64,000 nt of DNA from Levilactobacillus yonginensis (GTDB taxonomy: Bacteria; Bacillota; Bacilli; Lactobacillales; Lactobacillaceae), in assembly GCF_964065165.1 (NCBI RefSeq), contig NZ_OZ061549.1, positions 2,356,001 to 2,420,000 on the forward strand. Reading direction: 5' to 3'. How positions within the stretch are numbered: the stretch's first letter is position 1; every line of letters begins with the position of its first letter. The notes beneath the pieces were generated by a model. The model was not told where the DNA came from. It made no database searches and was given only the letters and a program-made list of their open reading frames with translations. Shown piece by piece: positions 8,468-16,136 of the stretch. The position numbers and the translations under genes are program-made.

Positions 8468-9246
8468 GTACGATCAGTACCTTGGGATTAATTCTGTTAA
8501 TTTTGATGATTTTAGTCGGTGGTAAAGCGGGGGCGCAGTCATTTCTAGCATTGCTTCTCAACTTTAGTCTGTTGTTCCTAGCAATCGTTCTGGTGGCATT
8601 TCACTTCTCGCCACTGATTGTCACCCTGGTGACGGGGATGCTGGTGTTGGCCTTGACCATCTTCATGAGTAGTGGGGATGACTTATCCAGCACAGTGGCC
8701 TTCATCGCGTCAGCGGTGGTGCTAGTCGTCCTGGTCGTGGTTATTGTCCCAGTGGAACAGTGGGCCCTCGTTCAAGGGTTCGGACCAGAAGATAGTGAAG
8801 ACCTTGAGGGATTATCCGTCTTGGTGGGGATCAGCTTTGTACAGGTAACCACCGCTACGGCTATTCTAAGCACGCTAGGGGCGATTGCAGAGGCAGCTAT
8901 GGCAATTGCTGCTGGTCTTAGTGAAATCCTTGAGCAGCATCCTCAGGTGGGTTTAAAGGCCCTGATGGGTGATGGTATCGCCGTCGGTAAGCAAATCATT
9001 GGTACGACGTTTAATACCTTGTTCTTTGGGTTCTTTGGTGGATTCCTAGCACTGTTTATCTGGTTTACCGGCGTCCATTACTCGTTCGGTGAAATCCTAA
9101 ATGATAAAATCCTTGTTTCAGAAATCTTGATGATTTTGTTTGCCATGGTCAGTGTTATTTTGACCGTGCCAATTACGACTTGGGTCATGACCCGCGCCGT
9201 AGCTGGTCAGCGTAAGCGTGCTGATAAAGCTAACCAGGGTGAGTAA
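8464..9246 (+). CDS. YibE/F-family membrane protein (second of pair)
   Basis: 260 residues, nearly all membrane-spanning (about seven segments), with no extracytoplasmic N-terminal domain. Blocks such as ALMGDGIAVGKQIIGTTFNTLFFGFFGGF correspond to the C-terminal half of the upstream paralogue. The start overlaps the upstream stop. The two probably form a heteromeric membrane complex of unknown function. Confidence 0.85.
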   Translation: MSTISTLGLILLILMILVGGKAGAQSFLALLLNFSLLFLAIVLVAFHFSPLIVTLVTGMLVLALTIFMSSGDDLSSTVAFIASAVVLVVLVVVIVPVEQWALVQGFGPEDSEDLEGLSVLVGISFVQVTTATAILSTLGAIAEAAMAIAAGLSEILEQHPQVGLKALMGDGIAVGKQIIGTTFNTLFFGFFGGFLALFIWFTGVHYSFGEILNDKILVSEILMILFAMVSVILTVPITTWVMTRAVAGQRKRADKANQGE

Positions 9247-9271
9247 CTAGTTGATGCTTAGACTCGGCTTG

Positions 9272-9455
9272 CTCCGGCGGTTCAAGACGGGGCCAGCTGT
9301 GGGGGACGCTTCAGCCAAAGAGCGGGCTTCTCGCTCGACTTGAAGCCACGGGGCCCACGTGTCTCCAAGCTCGCCCGTGCTGTAAATTGGCAAAAAAACT
9401 GCCAATTAACACCACTTTCACGGTTGGCCCCGTCCTGGGCCGCCTACGCTAACAT
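9272..9455 (-). repeat. Structured intergenic repeat family, copy B
   Basis: On the minus strand: outer arm around GGACGGGGCCAACCGTG, then a hairpin AATTGGC/GCCAATT, CAGCACGGGCGAGCTTGGAG, a CACG/CGTG hairpin, GGCTTCAAGTCGAGCGAGAA, an AGCC/GGCT hairpin, GCTGAAGCGTCCCCCAC, and the closing arm around GCTGGCCCCGTCTTG. It faces copy C (plus strand) with 5' ends towards each other, 253 bases apart. It fills the space right after the YibE/F stop. Confidence 0.85.
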
Positions 9456-9549
9456 AGTGTAAACTGATAGGTCGTTTACAATGGTTAGTATGATCACTGG
9501 CTGGTTGGCTCTAGTGGGATGTTTAAGAGTTATAAAATATGATTAAAGT

Positions 9550-9591
9550 AGTCGTCGATAATCTCAAATGAGAGGTGTCGACGACCTTTTT
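9550..9591 (+). terminator. Intrinsic terminator between repeat copies B and C
   Basis: Stem GTCGTCGATAATCTC/GAGAGgtgTCGACGAC with an AAAT loop and then CTTTTT. It lies 300 bases past the YibE/F stop, with no gene between. It may end a YibE/F read-through transcript or a non-coding transcript. Confidence 0.75.
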
Positions 9592-9708
9592 GTAGGCAAT
9601 CAATTTAAAGCTTATGGCAGTGCAGTGGCCTTTGATGACAATGTCAATTAGTATTGATGCCATTGAGTGTGTCGGTCCGCACTGATAAGGTGGCAGTGTT
9701 CAGTCAAA

Positions 9709-9886
9709 GCGGAGGTGGTCAGGGGTGGGGCCGGCCGTGAAAATGGCGTTAGCTAGTGGTCTACTAGCTTACGGCATGGGCGACTTTGAAGACAGATGGG
9801 CTGTCCTGGCTTCAAAGCGAGCGAGAAGCCCGGTTCTCAGGCTGAAGCGTCCCCACGGCCGCCCCCACCCCTGACCGCCGGAGCGG
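9709..9886 (+). repeat. Structured intergenic repeat family, copy C
   Basis: The outer arms, GGTGGTCAGGGGTGGGGCC and its near-complement CCCCCACCCCTGACCGCC, pair over about 25 bp. Inside are hairpins AGCTAGT/ACTAGCT, ACAG/CTGT and AGCC/GGCT in the same order as copies B and G. Shared core words are GGCGACTTTGAAGAC, GGCTTCAAAGCGAGCGAGAA and GCTGAAGCGTCCCCAC. The 5' flank AGTCAAAGCGGAGG is shared with copies G and H. Confidence 0.85.
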
Positions 9887-9926
9887 TCATTTTCGCGTGT
9901 TTTAGCAATCACTTTTACATTTAAGA

Positions 9927-9960
9927 ATAAAAAACGGCCATCCAAACAGTGGATGGTCGC
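9927..9960 (-). terminator. Terminator of the amidase gene
   Basis: Stem CGACCATCC/GGATGGCCG with TTTTTTATTC following on the minus strand, shortly after the amidase stop. Confidence 0.85.
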
Positions 9961-9974
9961 TAGGAATGTTAAAT

Positions 9975-11081
9975 TTAGTTGCTGCTACTTACTGAGCTAG
10001 TGCTAGAAGAACTAACAGAGGATTCAGTAGCACTTGAACTATTAGCCGCGTTGCTTTCAGAACTGGCACTAGCGTTGGCCGTCTCCGTGACAACGTCTTG
10101 AATGTTCGTCAGATTACCAGAGTAAACCCAGTAACGGGTCTTACTGGTCGTGTTCTTAGAAGGCTTGATCCGGTACCACATGGAACCGTTGCTCTTCTTA
10201 GCAGTCATGTCGACGCTGTAAGATTTACCAACCTTAGGCGAAATCTTGGACCAACTTTGACGCTTGGCGTTCTTGTTGGCACCCTTGACGTGGTTGTACA
10301 GGTAGTACTTGGTGTACTTGCTGCTCAACTTGGCTTCCTGGTCAACGGACTTGTAGGTTGCACTGGTCATCTTCGTATGCTTAGTTGAGTTCATGTCGTT
10401 GTAATACATTTTGACCATCTTGTAAAAGGCGGCCATGGTGTACTTTTGACCAAAGTACCTCTTACCAGCAGAGGCGTAGTAACCGATTGGGTCGGTATGC
10501 GTTGAACCACCAAGCTTGTGAGCTACGGCCTTATGGGACCAAACAGTTCCCTTGTAGTCGTAAGCGGCATCGTTAGGCTTTAAGTTGTACTTGTTCAGAA
10601 GATAAGCCGTGTACCAAGAGGCATTAGCAATCTCGTGGGCAAAGGCGGACTTACTGTGAACTTCAACTTGTTCAAATTGAACATAGCGGGCGTTACCAGG
10701 GTAACCAACCCCCCAAGCTAAGTAATCAGTGTTAGCAATGTTGATGATTCGAGAACCATCAACGAAACTGTGAACGAAGGCGTTGTTATAGTTACGCTTC
10801 ATGTAAGCAATTTCGTTATAAATGGTTGAAGATGGGTTGGCCGTTTCGTGAACGACGACCCCTTCTGGTTTGCCTTTACCATGACGATACTTGTTCTTAG
10901 GAAAGCCACTCCAAATGCTCTTAGTTACTTTAGCAGGCTTGATTTTCTTGCTACTAATATAGTTATTGACCTTTGACGATGCAGCGTCAGCAGTTGTCAT
11001 TGACGTGGCACCAAAAATACCGATAGCCCCTAGTGCGGCCACTGCAGTTAAAACGACTTTGTGCATTTTCACCCTAATCAT
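9975..11081 (-). CDS. Secreted N-acetylmuramoyl-L-alanine amidase (Amidase_2)
   Basis: Peptidoglycan hydrolase of about 368 residues. The N-terminus (VVLTAVAALGAIGIFGATSM to ADAASS) is a secretion signal. The Amidase_2 domain follows at about residues 40-215, with VVHETANP and HTDPIGYY as zinc-ligand motifs and AHEIANASWYTAYLL between. Residues about 225-330 carry a repeat-like SH3/GW-type wall-binding module (YYLYNHVKGANKNA, WYRIKP, YWVYSGNL). The tail is Ser/Ala/Asn low complexity. ATG 11081 is used; GTG 11072 is the better-spaced alternative because GAGG lies 9 bases ahead. The gene has its own terminator. Confidence 0.88.
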   Translation of the reverse strand: MIRVKMHKVVLTAVAALGAIGIFGATSMTTADAASSKVNNYISSKKIKPAKVTKSIWSGFPKNKYRHGKGKPEGVVVHETANPSSTIYNEIAYMKRNYNNAFVHSFVDGSRIINIANTDYLAWGVGYPGNARYVQFEQVEVHSKSAFAHEIANASWYTAYLLNKYNLKPNDAAYDYKGTVWSHKAVAHKLGGSTHTDPIGYYASAGKRYFGQKYTMAAFYKMVKMYYNDMNSTKHTKMTSATYKSVDQEAKLSSKYTKYYLYNHVKGANKNAKRQSWSKISPKVGKSYSVDMTAKKSNGSMWYRIKPSKNTTSKTRYWVYSGNLTNIQDVVTETANASASSESNAANSSSATESSVSSSSTSSVSSSN

Positions 11082-11385
11082 CCTCGTACTTTCTTTTCTA
11101 AATTTAAGGGACCCTCTAGTGGGTCGTTTACTCGACTTATTTATCATTCGTTATCAACTATAAACATTATTAGACGCCTAGACAACCGCCACACGGGGCC
11201 TCAGAGCCTATATTACGATGGTAATAACGAGTACCGCGGCGTTTGTTCGCCGTGTTTTCAAATAGATTAAAACTTTACGACACCTGTAACGTCCTTGTAA
11301 TATTGTTAGACCGGGCTTTATAGCAAGTCAAAAAACGACATTCCACCAAATGGGAGAAATGCCGCTCTGGGTAGGATGGTGCCGG

Positions 11386-11874
11386 TTACTTTTCGGCTGC
11401 CCAAGTTTGCCGGGTCGGGTCGATGTGGAGCTTTTGCTGACACTCTGGACACAGCCCGTAGACTTCGACGTGGTTACTGGTAATCAGGTAACCCGTTTGT
11501 TTTTTTGCTTCCGCGTTCAGGGTCGCTTCAATTTGATCGAAGGCGGGGGTGAAGACATCCGTAATTTTACCGCAGTTTTCACAGATAACATGGTAGTGGG
11601 GACGACCATAGAAGTCGTAGCGAATGCCACCTTTGTCATTGGGAAGTTCAATGACGATGCCCAGGTCGACTAATAAATTTAACGTGTTGTAGACCGTGGC
11701 CATACTGAGGTTAGGTAGTTGCTCAGCCAATGCTGCGAAGATGGTTTCGACAGCTGGATGGTTATGGTGAGTCACCAAGTAAGTTAAGATGATTTGACGT
11801 TGCGGGGTCACCCGGACGTGGTGTTCCTTCAGGGTCTGTAGGGCCTGATTTAAAAGTTGTTGCTGACTAGCCAA
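11386..11874 (-). CDS. perR: Peroxide-responsive Fur-family repressor PerR
   Basis: 162 residues. The ligands of the PerR regulatory metal site are all visible by comparison with Bacillus subtilis PerR: the His of HHNHPAVETI, the Asp of RYDF, both His of HYH, and the Asp of KITDV. The structural zinc site is CENC plus CPEC. The winged helix is RVTPQRQIILTYLV to SMATVYNTLNLLVDLG. The start is TTG at 11874, with GGAGG 7 bases ahead. A PerR-like box lies immediately upstream (11890-11904), which suggests autoregulation. It is divergent from the metal transporter pair. Confidence 0.9.
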   Translation of the reverse strand: MASQQQLLNQALQTLKEHHVRVTPQRQIILTYLVTHHNHPAVETIFAALAEQLPNLSMATVYNTLNLLVDLGIVIELPNDKGGIRYDFYGRPHYHVICENCGKITDVFTPAFDQIEATLNAEAKKQTGYLITSNHVEVYGLCPECQQKLHIDPTRQTWAAEK

Positions 11875-11889
11875 GGTTTTCCCTCCTTT

Positions 11890-11904
11890 TTAGAATGAAT
11901 CTAG
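11890..11904. promoter_or_regulatory. PerR-like box upstream of perR
   Basis: TTAGAATGAATCTAG, a 7-1-7 inverted repeat close to the PerR consensus TTATAATNATTATAA. It overlaps the region just upstream of the perR ribosome site. Confidence 0.6.
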
Positions 11905-12042
11905 TTTGACTCTATTAAACCACATTTTGACGAGAGTGCCAGTGTTCTGCTTACTTTAGAATTATTTGTCATTAAAATGAAATTTTTTAATCATGATCAT
12001 TTACTTTGGGCGGTCAAAGAGTACAATGGATTTGTTGTTAAG

Positions 12043-12057
12043 TAATAACGATTCTAA
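12043..12057. promoter_or_regulatory. PerR-like box upstream of the VIT transporter pair
   Basis: TAATAACGATTCTAA matches 11 of 14 defined positions of the PerR consensus TTATAATNATTATAA. It lies within a wider imperfect palindrome GTAAT...ATTAC (12042-12062) and upstream of a TAAGAT -10 near 12107. It suggests that the two metal transporters are controlled by PerR or by another Fur-family protein. Confidence 0.65.
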
Positions 12058-12150
12058 ATTACTCAGAAATTGTTTGTTGTCCCAAACTTTTATTTACAAC
12101 ACGTGTTAAGATAGATGGGAACAGTTTGTGTGTAAATTCAGGGGGTAGAT

Positions 12151-12840
12151 ATGATGAAAAGAAATAAGAAGCCGGCGACACTGGCCCAACGAATCAATGT
12201 TTTACGGGCGAGCGTGATGGGTGCTAACGATGGTATCCTGTCCGTTGCTGGGATCGTTGTGGGGGTTGCTGGGGCGGCCACTAGTAGTTTTGCAATCTTT
12301 ATTTCTGGCATTGCCGGTATGATTGCTGGTACGGTGTCCATGGCAATGGGGGAGTATGTCTCCGTCAACACGCAAAAGGATGCGCAGCGCAAAGCGATTG
12401 AAACGCAGACCGCGGCATTGGACGACGATTATCAAGGTGAGGTTGATTTCATCCGAGAAAAATACATCGCGAGTGGCATCAAGCCGGAATTGGCAACTCA
12501 GGCTACTAAGGAAATGATGGCCAATGATCCACTTAAGGCTAGCGTTCGGGAGCGGTTTGGATTTAACGTTGGTGAGTATACCAACCCATTTTCAGCAGCG
12601 ATTGCTTCCATGATCTCTTTTCCAACTGGGTCAATCTTGCCTTTGGTGTCAATTAGCCTGTTACCAAAAGACTGGCGGATTCTCGGAACGTTTATTGCAG
12701 TGGTGATTGCGTTGTCGATTACCGGCTACGTGGCCGCTACGTTGGGGAACGCCAATCGCCGCAACGGGACTATGCGGAACGTAATCGCTGGAATTTTAAC
12801 GATGCTCGTAACCTACGGCATCGGCCATCTATTTGCCTAG
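12151..12840 (+). CDS. VIT1/CCC1-family iron/manganese transporter, paralogue 1
   Basis: 229 residues with about five membrane segments: two N-terminal (GANDGILSVAGIVVGVAGAA, then ISGIAGMIAGTVSMAMGEYV) and three C-terminal. Between them is a hydrophilic glutamate-rich loop (residues about 75-150), the metal-sensing region in this family. GANDGIL and SMAMGEYVSVNTQKD are diagnostic. It probably exports or sequesters Fe2+/Mn2+. GGGGG precedes ATG-ATG. It forms an operon with its paralogue 12 bases downstream. Confidence 0.9.
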   Translation: MMKRNKKPATLAQRINVLRASVMGANDGILSVAGIVVGVAGAATSSFAIFISGIAGMIAGTVSMAMGEYVSVNTQKDAQRKAIETQTAALDDDYQGEVDFIREKYIASGIKPELATQATKEMMANDPLKASVRERFGFNVGEYTNPFSAAIASMISFPTGSILPLVSISLLPKDWRILGTFIAVVIALSITGYVAATLGNANRRNGTMRNVIAGILTMLVTYGIGHLFA

Positions 12841-12852
12841 GGGGGTTCGAAG

Positions 12853-13569
12853 ATGGAAGTAAACGAAGAGGTTCACGAAAAAAAACAGAAGAAACAAAAG
12901 CAACACCAAACTATGGATGAAAAATTAAACACGTTGCGGGCTGGTGTGCTCGGTTCTAATGATGGGATTCTAACCGTCGTTGGTGTATTGTTCAGTGTTG
13001 CCGCTGCCACGACTAACCAATTTACGATTTTTATTGCGGGATTGTCTGACCTACTAGCTTGTGCGTTTTCGATGGCTTCTGGTGAGTACGCTTCGGTTAG
13101 TACACAAAAGGACACTGAAAAAGCTGCAGTGGCCAAGGAACAGGCTTTGTTGCAGAGTAACTACGCTGATCAACAGGCTGCTGTTCAAAAGTTCTATGAG
13201 GAACGGGGCGTTACGCCCGAAACGTCTTTGGCGATTGCACAGGATCTGATGCACAAGGATGCATTGGCTACGGTGGTCAATGTCAAGGAAGATATTCAGT
13301 TGGGGCACTACATGAATCCTTGGGATGCAGCCTTTTCTTCACTGATTGCTGCTTCACTAGGAGGCACGTTCCCACTGGTTGCCATGACACTATTCCCGGC
13401 GGCAACGCAATGGCCAGCGACCATTGTGGCCGTGCTGTTATCCGTAACGTTGACGGGATACCTGAGCGCTAAGCTGGGACACGGGTTAGTTAAAACAGCC
13501 ATTATTCGTAACGTCATTGTCGGTATCATTACGATGTTTATTCACTATTACGTCGGTCAATTCTTCTAA
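12853..13569 (+). CDS. VIT1/CCC1-family iron/manganese transporter, paralogue 2
   Basis: 238 residues with the same plan as the preceding gene: GSNDGILTVVGVLFSVAAA, then GLSDLLACAFSMASGEYASV, the acidic/glutamine-rich loop, and three C-terminal membrane segments. It has an extra Lys/Gln-rich N-terminus (KKQKKQKQHQ). The two are clearly tandem duplicates that have diverged. GGGGG lies 8 bases before the ATG. Confidence 0.9.
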   Translation: MEVNEEVHEKKQKKQKQHQTMDEKLNTLRAGVLGSNDGILTVVGVLFSVAAATTNQFTIFIAGLSDLLACAFSMASGEYASVSTQKDTEKAAVAKEQALLQSNYADQQAAVQKFYEERGVTPETSLAIAQDLMHKDALATVVNVKEDIQLGHYMNPWDAAFSSLIAASLGGTFPLVAMTLFPAATQWPATIVAVLLSVTLTGYLSAKLGHGLVKTAIIRNVIVGIITMFIHYYVGQFF

Positions 13570-13651
13570 TGGAATTCCAGGATTCTTAACATTTTGGCGG
13601 GGACGTAGTGTACAATGGGACAAACATCTCTGTGAAAGTGAGGAAACTGGC

Positions 13652-15241
13652 ATGAAGCGCAAAATGAGTTTATTTTCTTTGATCATGTTAACGCTGAGCG
13701 CCATCATTGGGTCCGGCTGGCTATTCGGCGCGGGGATGGCTGCTCAGATTGCAGGACCTGCTTCAATTCTATCCTGGATATTGGGGGCCGTTGTGATTGG
13801 CCTGATTGCATTAAATTACATTGAATTAGGGACCATGTTCCCGACGAGCGGTGGGATGAGTCAATACGCCGCTTTTTCACATGGTCCGTTACTGGGGTTT
13901 GTCGCCGGTTGGTCGAATTGGTTGTCACTCCTGACGATTATTCCGATCGAAGCCGTGGCGGCGGTGCAGTACATGAGTTCCTGGCCCTGGAGTTGGGCTA
14001 ATTGGACGCGGGGGTTTCTTAAAGCTGGTAATATTACCAACGAAGGATTAGTCATTGTCTTTCTCTTTATCTTGGCTTTCACCCTCTTAAACTTTTGGTC
14101 AGTCAAGTTGCTGACCCGGTTCACCAGTTTTATTTCGATGTTTAAATTATTGATTCCAACGTTGACCATTATCGTGTTGATCTGGACGGGTTTTGAGACC
14201 CAAAACTTTGCCCACGCGGCGGGGTTCATGCCAAGTGGTAGCGCGTCAATCTTCTCAGCAACCACAGCTGCGGGAATCATCTTTTCCTACAATGCCTTTC
14301 AAACGACCATTAACATGGGAAATGAAATTGAACATCCGGAGAAAAATATTTTTTGGAGCATTGTGATTGCTTTTGGTATCAGTGCCATTATTTATACGAT
14401 GCTCCAGGTGGCCTTCATTGGGGCCGTTCCTGCTGGGAACCTCGCCCATGGTTGGCACGGTGTGAACTTCCAGTCGCCATTCGCAGACATTGCGATTCTA
14501 TTAAACTTAGGTTGGCTGTCGACACTGCTGTATCTGGACGCATTCGTGTCGCCGTTTGGAACTGGCGTTTCCTTCGTGGCCACTACTAGTCGGGCGTTAG
14601 CTGCCATGACTGGGAGCAAGCACATGCCGACCAAATTGGGTGAAGTTAACCGCAAGTATCAGACGCCGCGGCGGGCCATGGTCGTCAACCTGTTGCTAGG
14701 GGTCGTACTGGTCGCTGGATTTCGGAATTGGAGTGCACTATCCAACGTGATTTCGACGTCTACGCTGATTGCTTACCTGACGGGGCCAGTCACGGTGACG
14801 GCGTTGCGGCGCCAAGCGCCCAACTTTATTCGGCCATTTCGCCTCCATGCGGTACACTGGTGGTCACCACTGGCATACATTTTGGCTAGTCTAGCCATTT
14901 ATTGGGCTAAGTGGCCAACCACTATTGAAGTTTTTGGGGTCATTGCCCTGGGACTAGTTTTCTACGTTTATTATGAAGTACGACAACCGGCAGGCTGGTA
15001 CGCTTTACGTGCAAGTCTAAAGGGAAGTCGCTGGTTACTAGCAGAAATGATCTGGCTGACGATTATGTCGTTGATCGGGAGTCATGAGTTTGGCGGTATT
15101 GGCTTTGCAGCCTATCCGTGGGACTTTGTCTTGGTAACGCTGGGGAGCTTGGGCTGTTACTATCTAGGGGTTCACGATGCCTACCACAGTGAATCCTTTG
15201 AGATTGCCGAGGAACTTAACTTACGAGTGAACGAGGAGTAG
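13652..15241 (+). CDS. APC-family amino acid permease
   Basis: 529 residues with 12 or more predicted membrane segments. The N-terminal SAIIGSGWLFGAGMAAQIAG is the APC substrate-binding helix 1 with the GSGWLFG glycine motif. YNAFQTTINMGNEIEHPEKN is the helix 6/7 region. The frame runs upstream to 13517, but GAGGAAA ahead of the ATG at 13652 and the family start MKRKMSLFSLIML fix this start. The substrate is not deducible. The structured-repeat fragment D begins at its stop. Confidence 0.88.
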   Translation: MKRKMSLFSLIMLTLSAIIGSGWLFGAGMAAQIAGPASILSWILGAVVIGLIALNYIELGTMFPTSGGMSQYAAFSHGPLLGFVAGWSNWLSLLTIIPIEAVAAVQYMSSWPWSWANWTRGFLKAGNITNEGLVIVFLFILAFTLLNFWSVKLLTRFTSFISMFKLLIPTLTIIVLIWTGFETQNFAHAAGFMPSGSASIFSATTAAGIIFSYNAFQTTINMGNEIEHPEKNIFWSIVIAFGISAIIYTMLQVAFIGAVPAGNLAHGWHGVNFQSPFADIAILLNLGWLSTLLYLDAFVSPFGTGVSFVATTSRALAAMTGSKHMPTKLGEVNRKYQTPRRAMVVNLLLGVVLVAGFRNWSALSNVISTSTLIAYLTGPVTVTALRRQAPNFIRPFRLHAVHWWSPLAYILASLAIYWAKWPTTIEVFGVIALGLVFYVYYEVRQPAGWYALRASLKGSRWLLAEMIWLTIMSLIGSHEFGGIGFAAYPWDFVLVTLGSLGCYYLGVHDAYHSESFEIAEELNLRVNEE

Positions 15242-15245
15242 ATTC

Positions 15246-15372
15246 AGGTGCGTCGTTGCGCTCTGGTGGCCAGGGACCTGAACCTTTAGTCAAAGGGCGG
15301 GCTTCTCGTTTGCTTTTAAGCCACAAAGGTCCGTTAGCTTAAAAGGTGCTCTGGTCTAGGTTTAGGTTAGCT
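15246..15372 (-). repeat. Structured intergenic repeat family, fragment D
   Basis: On the minus strand, GTGGCTTAAAAGCAAACGAG then AAGCCCG and CCTTTGACTAAAGGTTCAGG match the central core of copies B and C. The outer arms are degenerate, so this looks like a decayed copy. Confidence 0.5.
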
Positions 15373-15426
15373 AAGGACGCTAGTCAACGTCTTATGTCAC
15401 ACGTTTCGACTATAGATGTTCGGGAC

Positions 15427-15464
15427 AAAAAAGGTTCTCAGACAAGTTGTCTGGGAACCTTTTT
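15427..15464. terminator. Bidirectional terminator between permease and GNAT genes
   Basis: Stem AAAAGGTTCTCAGACAA/TTGTCTGGGAACCTTTTT, near perfect, A-run on one side and T-run on the other, between convergent genes. Confidence 0.88.
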
Positions 15465-15547
15465 GGGCTTTATTCAGTTGAGAGTTTCTGTTCTACTGAC
15501 GGCCTGTTGTTGCAACTAGTAAAGAATCATGATTAATGATAGCCATA

Positions 15548-15994
15548 TTACTTGTGCCAGGTCCAAGGGCCATCAGTGGTTTGCGTGAAACCAGCAGCCA
15601 CCAATACGACGTCGTCTAGGCGTTCGGGAGCAGTTAATTTCAGTGTCGTGAGCTGAAGCTCGTCGCGCCCAAAGTTAACTAGCCGGTCAACGATTTCTTG
15701 TTGCTCCGTCACAGGGAGTCGTTTGCCAATAAACCGAATCTGACCCTTGTGGGTGGTGAGGTCTAAGGCAGTGAAACCTGCCCAACCGACTAGCTTATGG
15801 GTCTGGCGCCGTTCGATACCCCACGTTAAGGCGGTACGGCTCATGGTATCGTGCATGGTGGTGTTGACCCATTCAGCTGTGGCCGCCAGGTCCTCGTTGG
15901 CAAGGTCGGCAACGTTCTTTAAATTGAAACGGGTGAGCCAGTCGAAACGAAATAAGGGGGTCAAGAGGGGATGATACCCTTCGAAACTAGACAT
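15548..15994 (-). CDS. GNAT-family N-acetyltransferase-like protein
   Basis: 148 residues. The order is a helical N-terminus with WLTRFNLKNVADL, a beta strand KLVGWAGFTALD, then GQIRFIGKRLPVTEQQEIV, LTTLKLTAPE and FTQTTDGPWTW. This resembles the ribosomal-protein-type GNAT fold, but a canonical Q/R-x-x-G-x-G/A acetyl-CoA loop is weak. AAAGGA precedes the ATG. Substrate unknown. Confidence 0.6.
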   Translation of the reverse strand: MSSFEGYHPLLTPLFRFDWLTRFNLKNVADLANEDLAATAEWVNTTMHDTMSRTALTWGIERRQTHKLVGWAGFTALDLTTHKGQIRFIGKRLPVTEQQEIVDRLVNFGRDELQLTTLKLTAPERLDDVVLVAAGFTQTTDGPWTWHK

Positions 15995-16088
15995 GGATAG
16001 TGGGTCCTTTCAAAAAATGATTTATTCCCATTGTAACGGTCTTTGCGTGCAGTTACCAGTGACTTAATCGGTGTAGGCCAATCAGCTG

Positions 16089-16097
16089 TGCTATACT
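16089..16097 (+). promoter_or_regulatory. Extended -10 promoter of the lactonase gene
   Basis: TGcTATACT, 40 bases before the start codon of the 6-phosphogluconolactonase gene. Confidence 0.5.
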
Positions 16098-16136
16098 TAG
16101 GAGTGATATCTTGTTAAGTTGAAAGGGGCAGCACAT

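Noticed and set aside
9272..9886. Insertion sequence or transposon
   Set aside because: No transposase frame occurs in or between the repeats here or at the other copies; they are non-autonomous at most.
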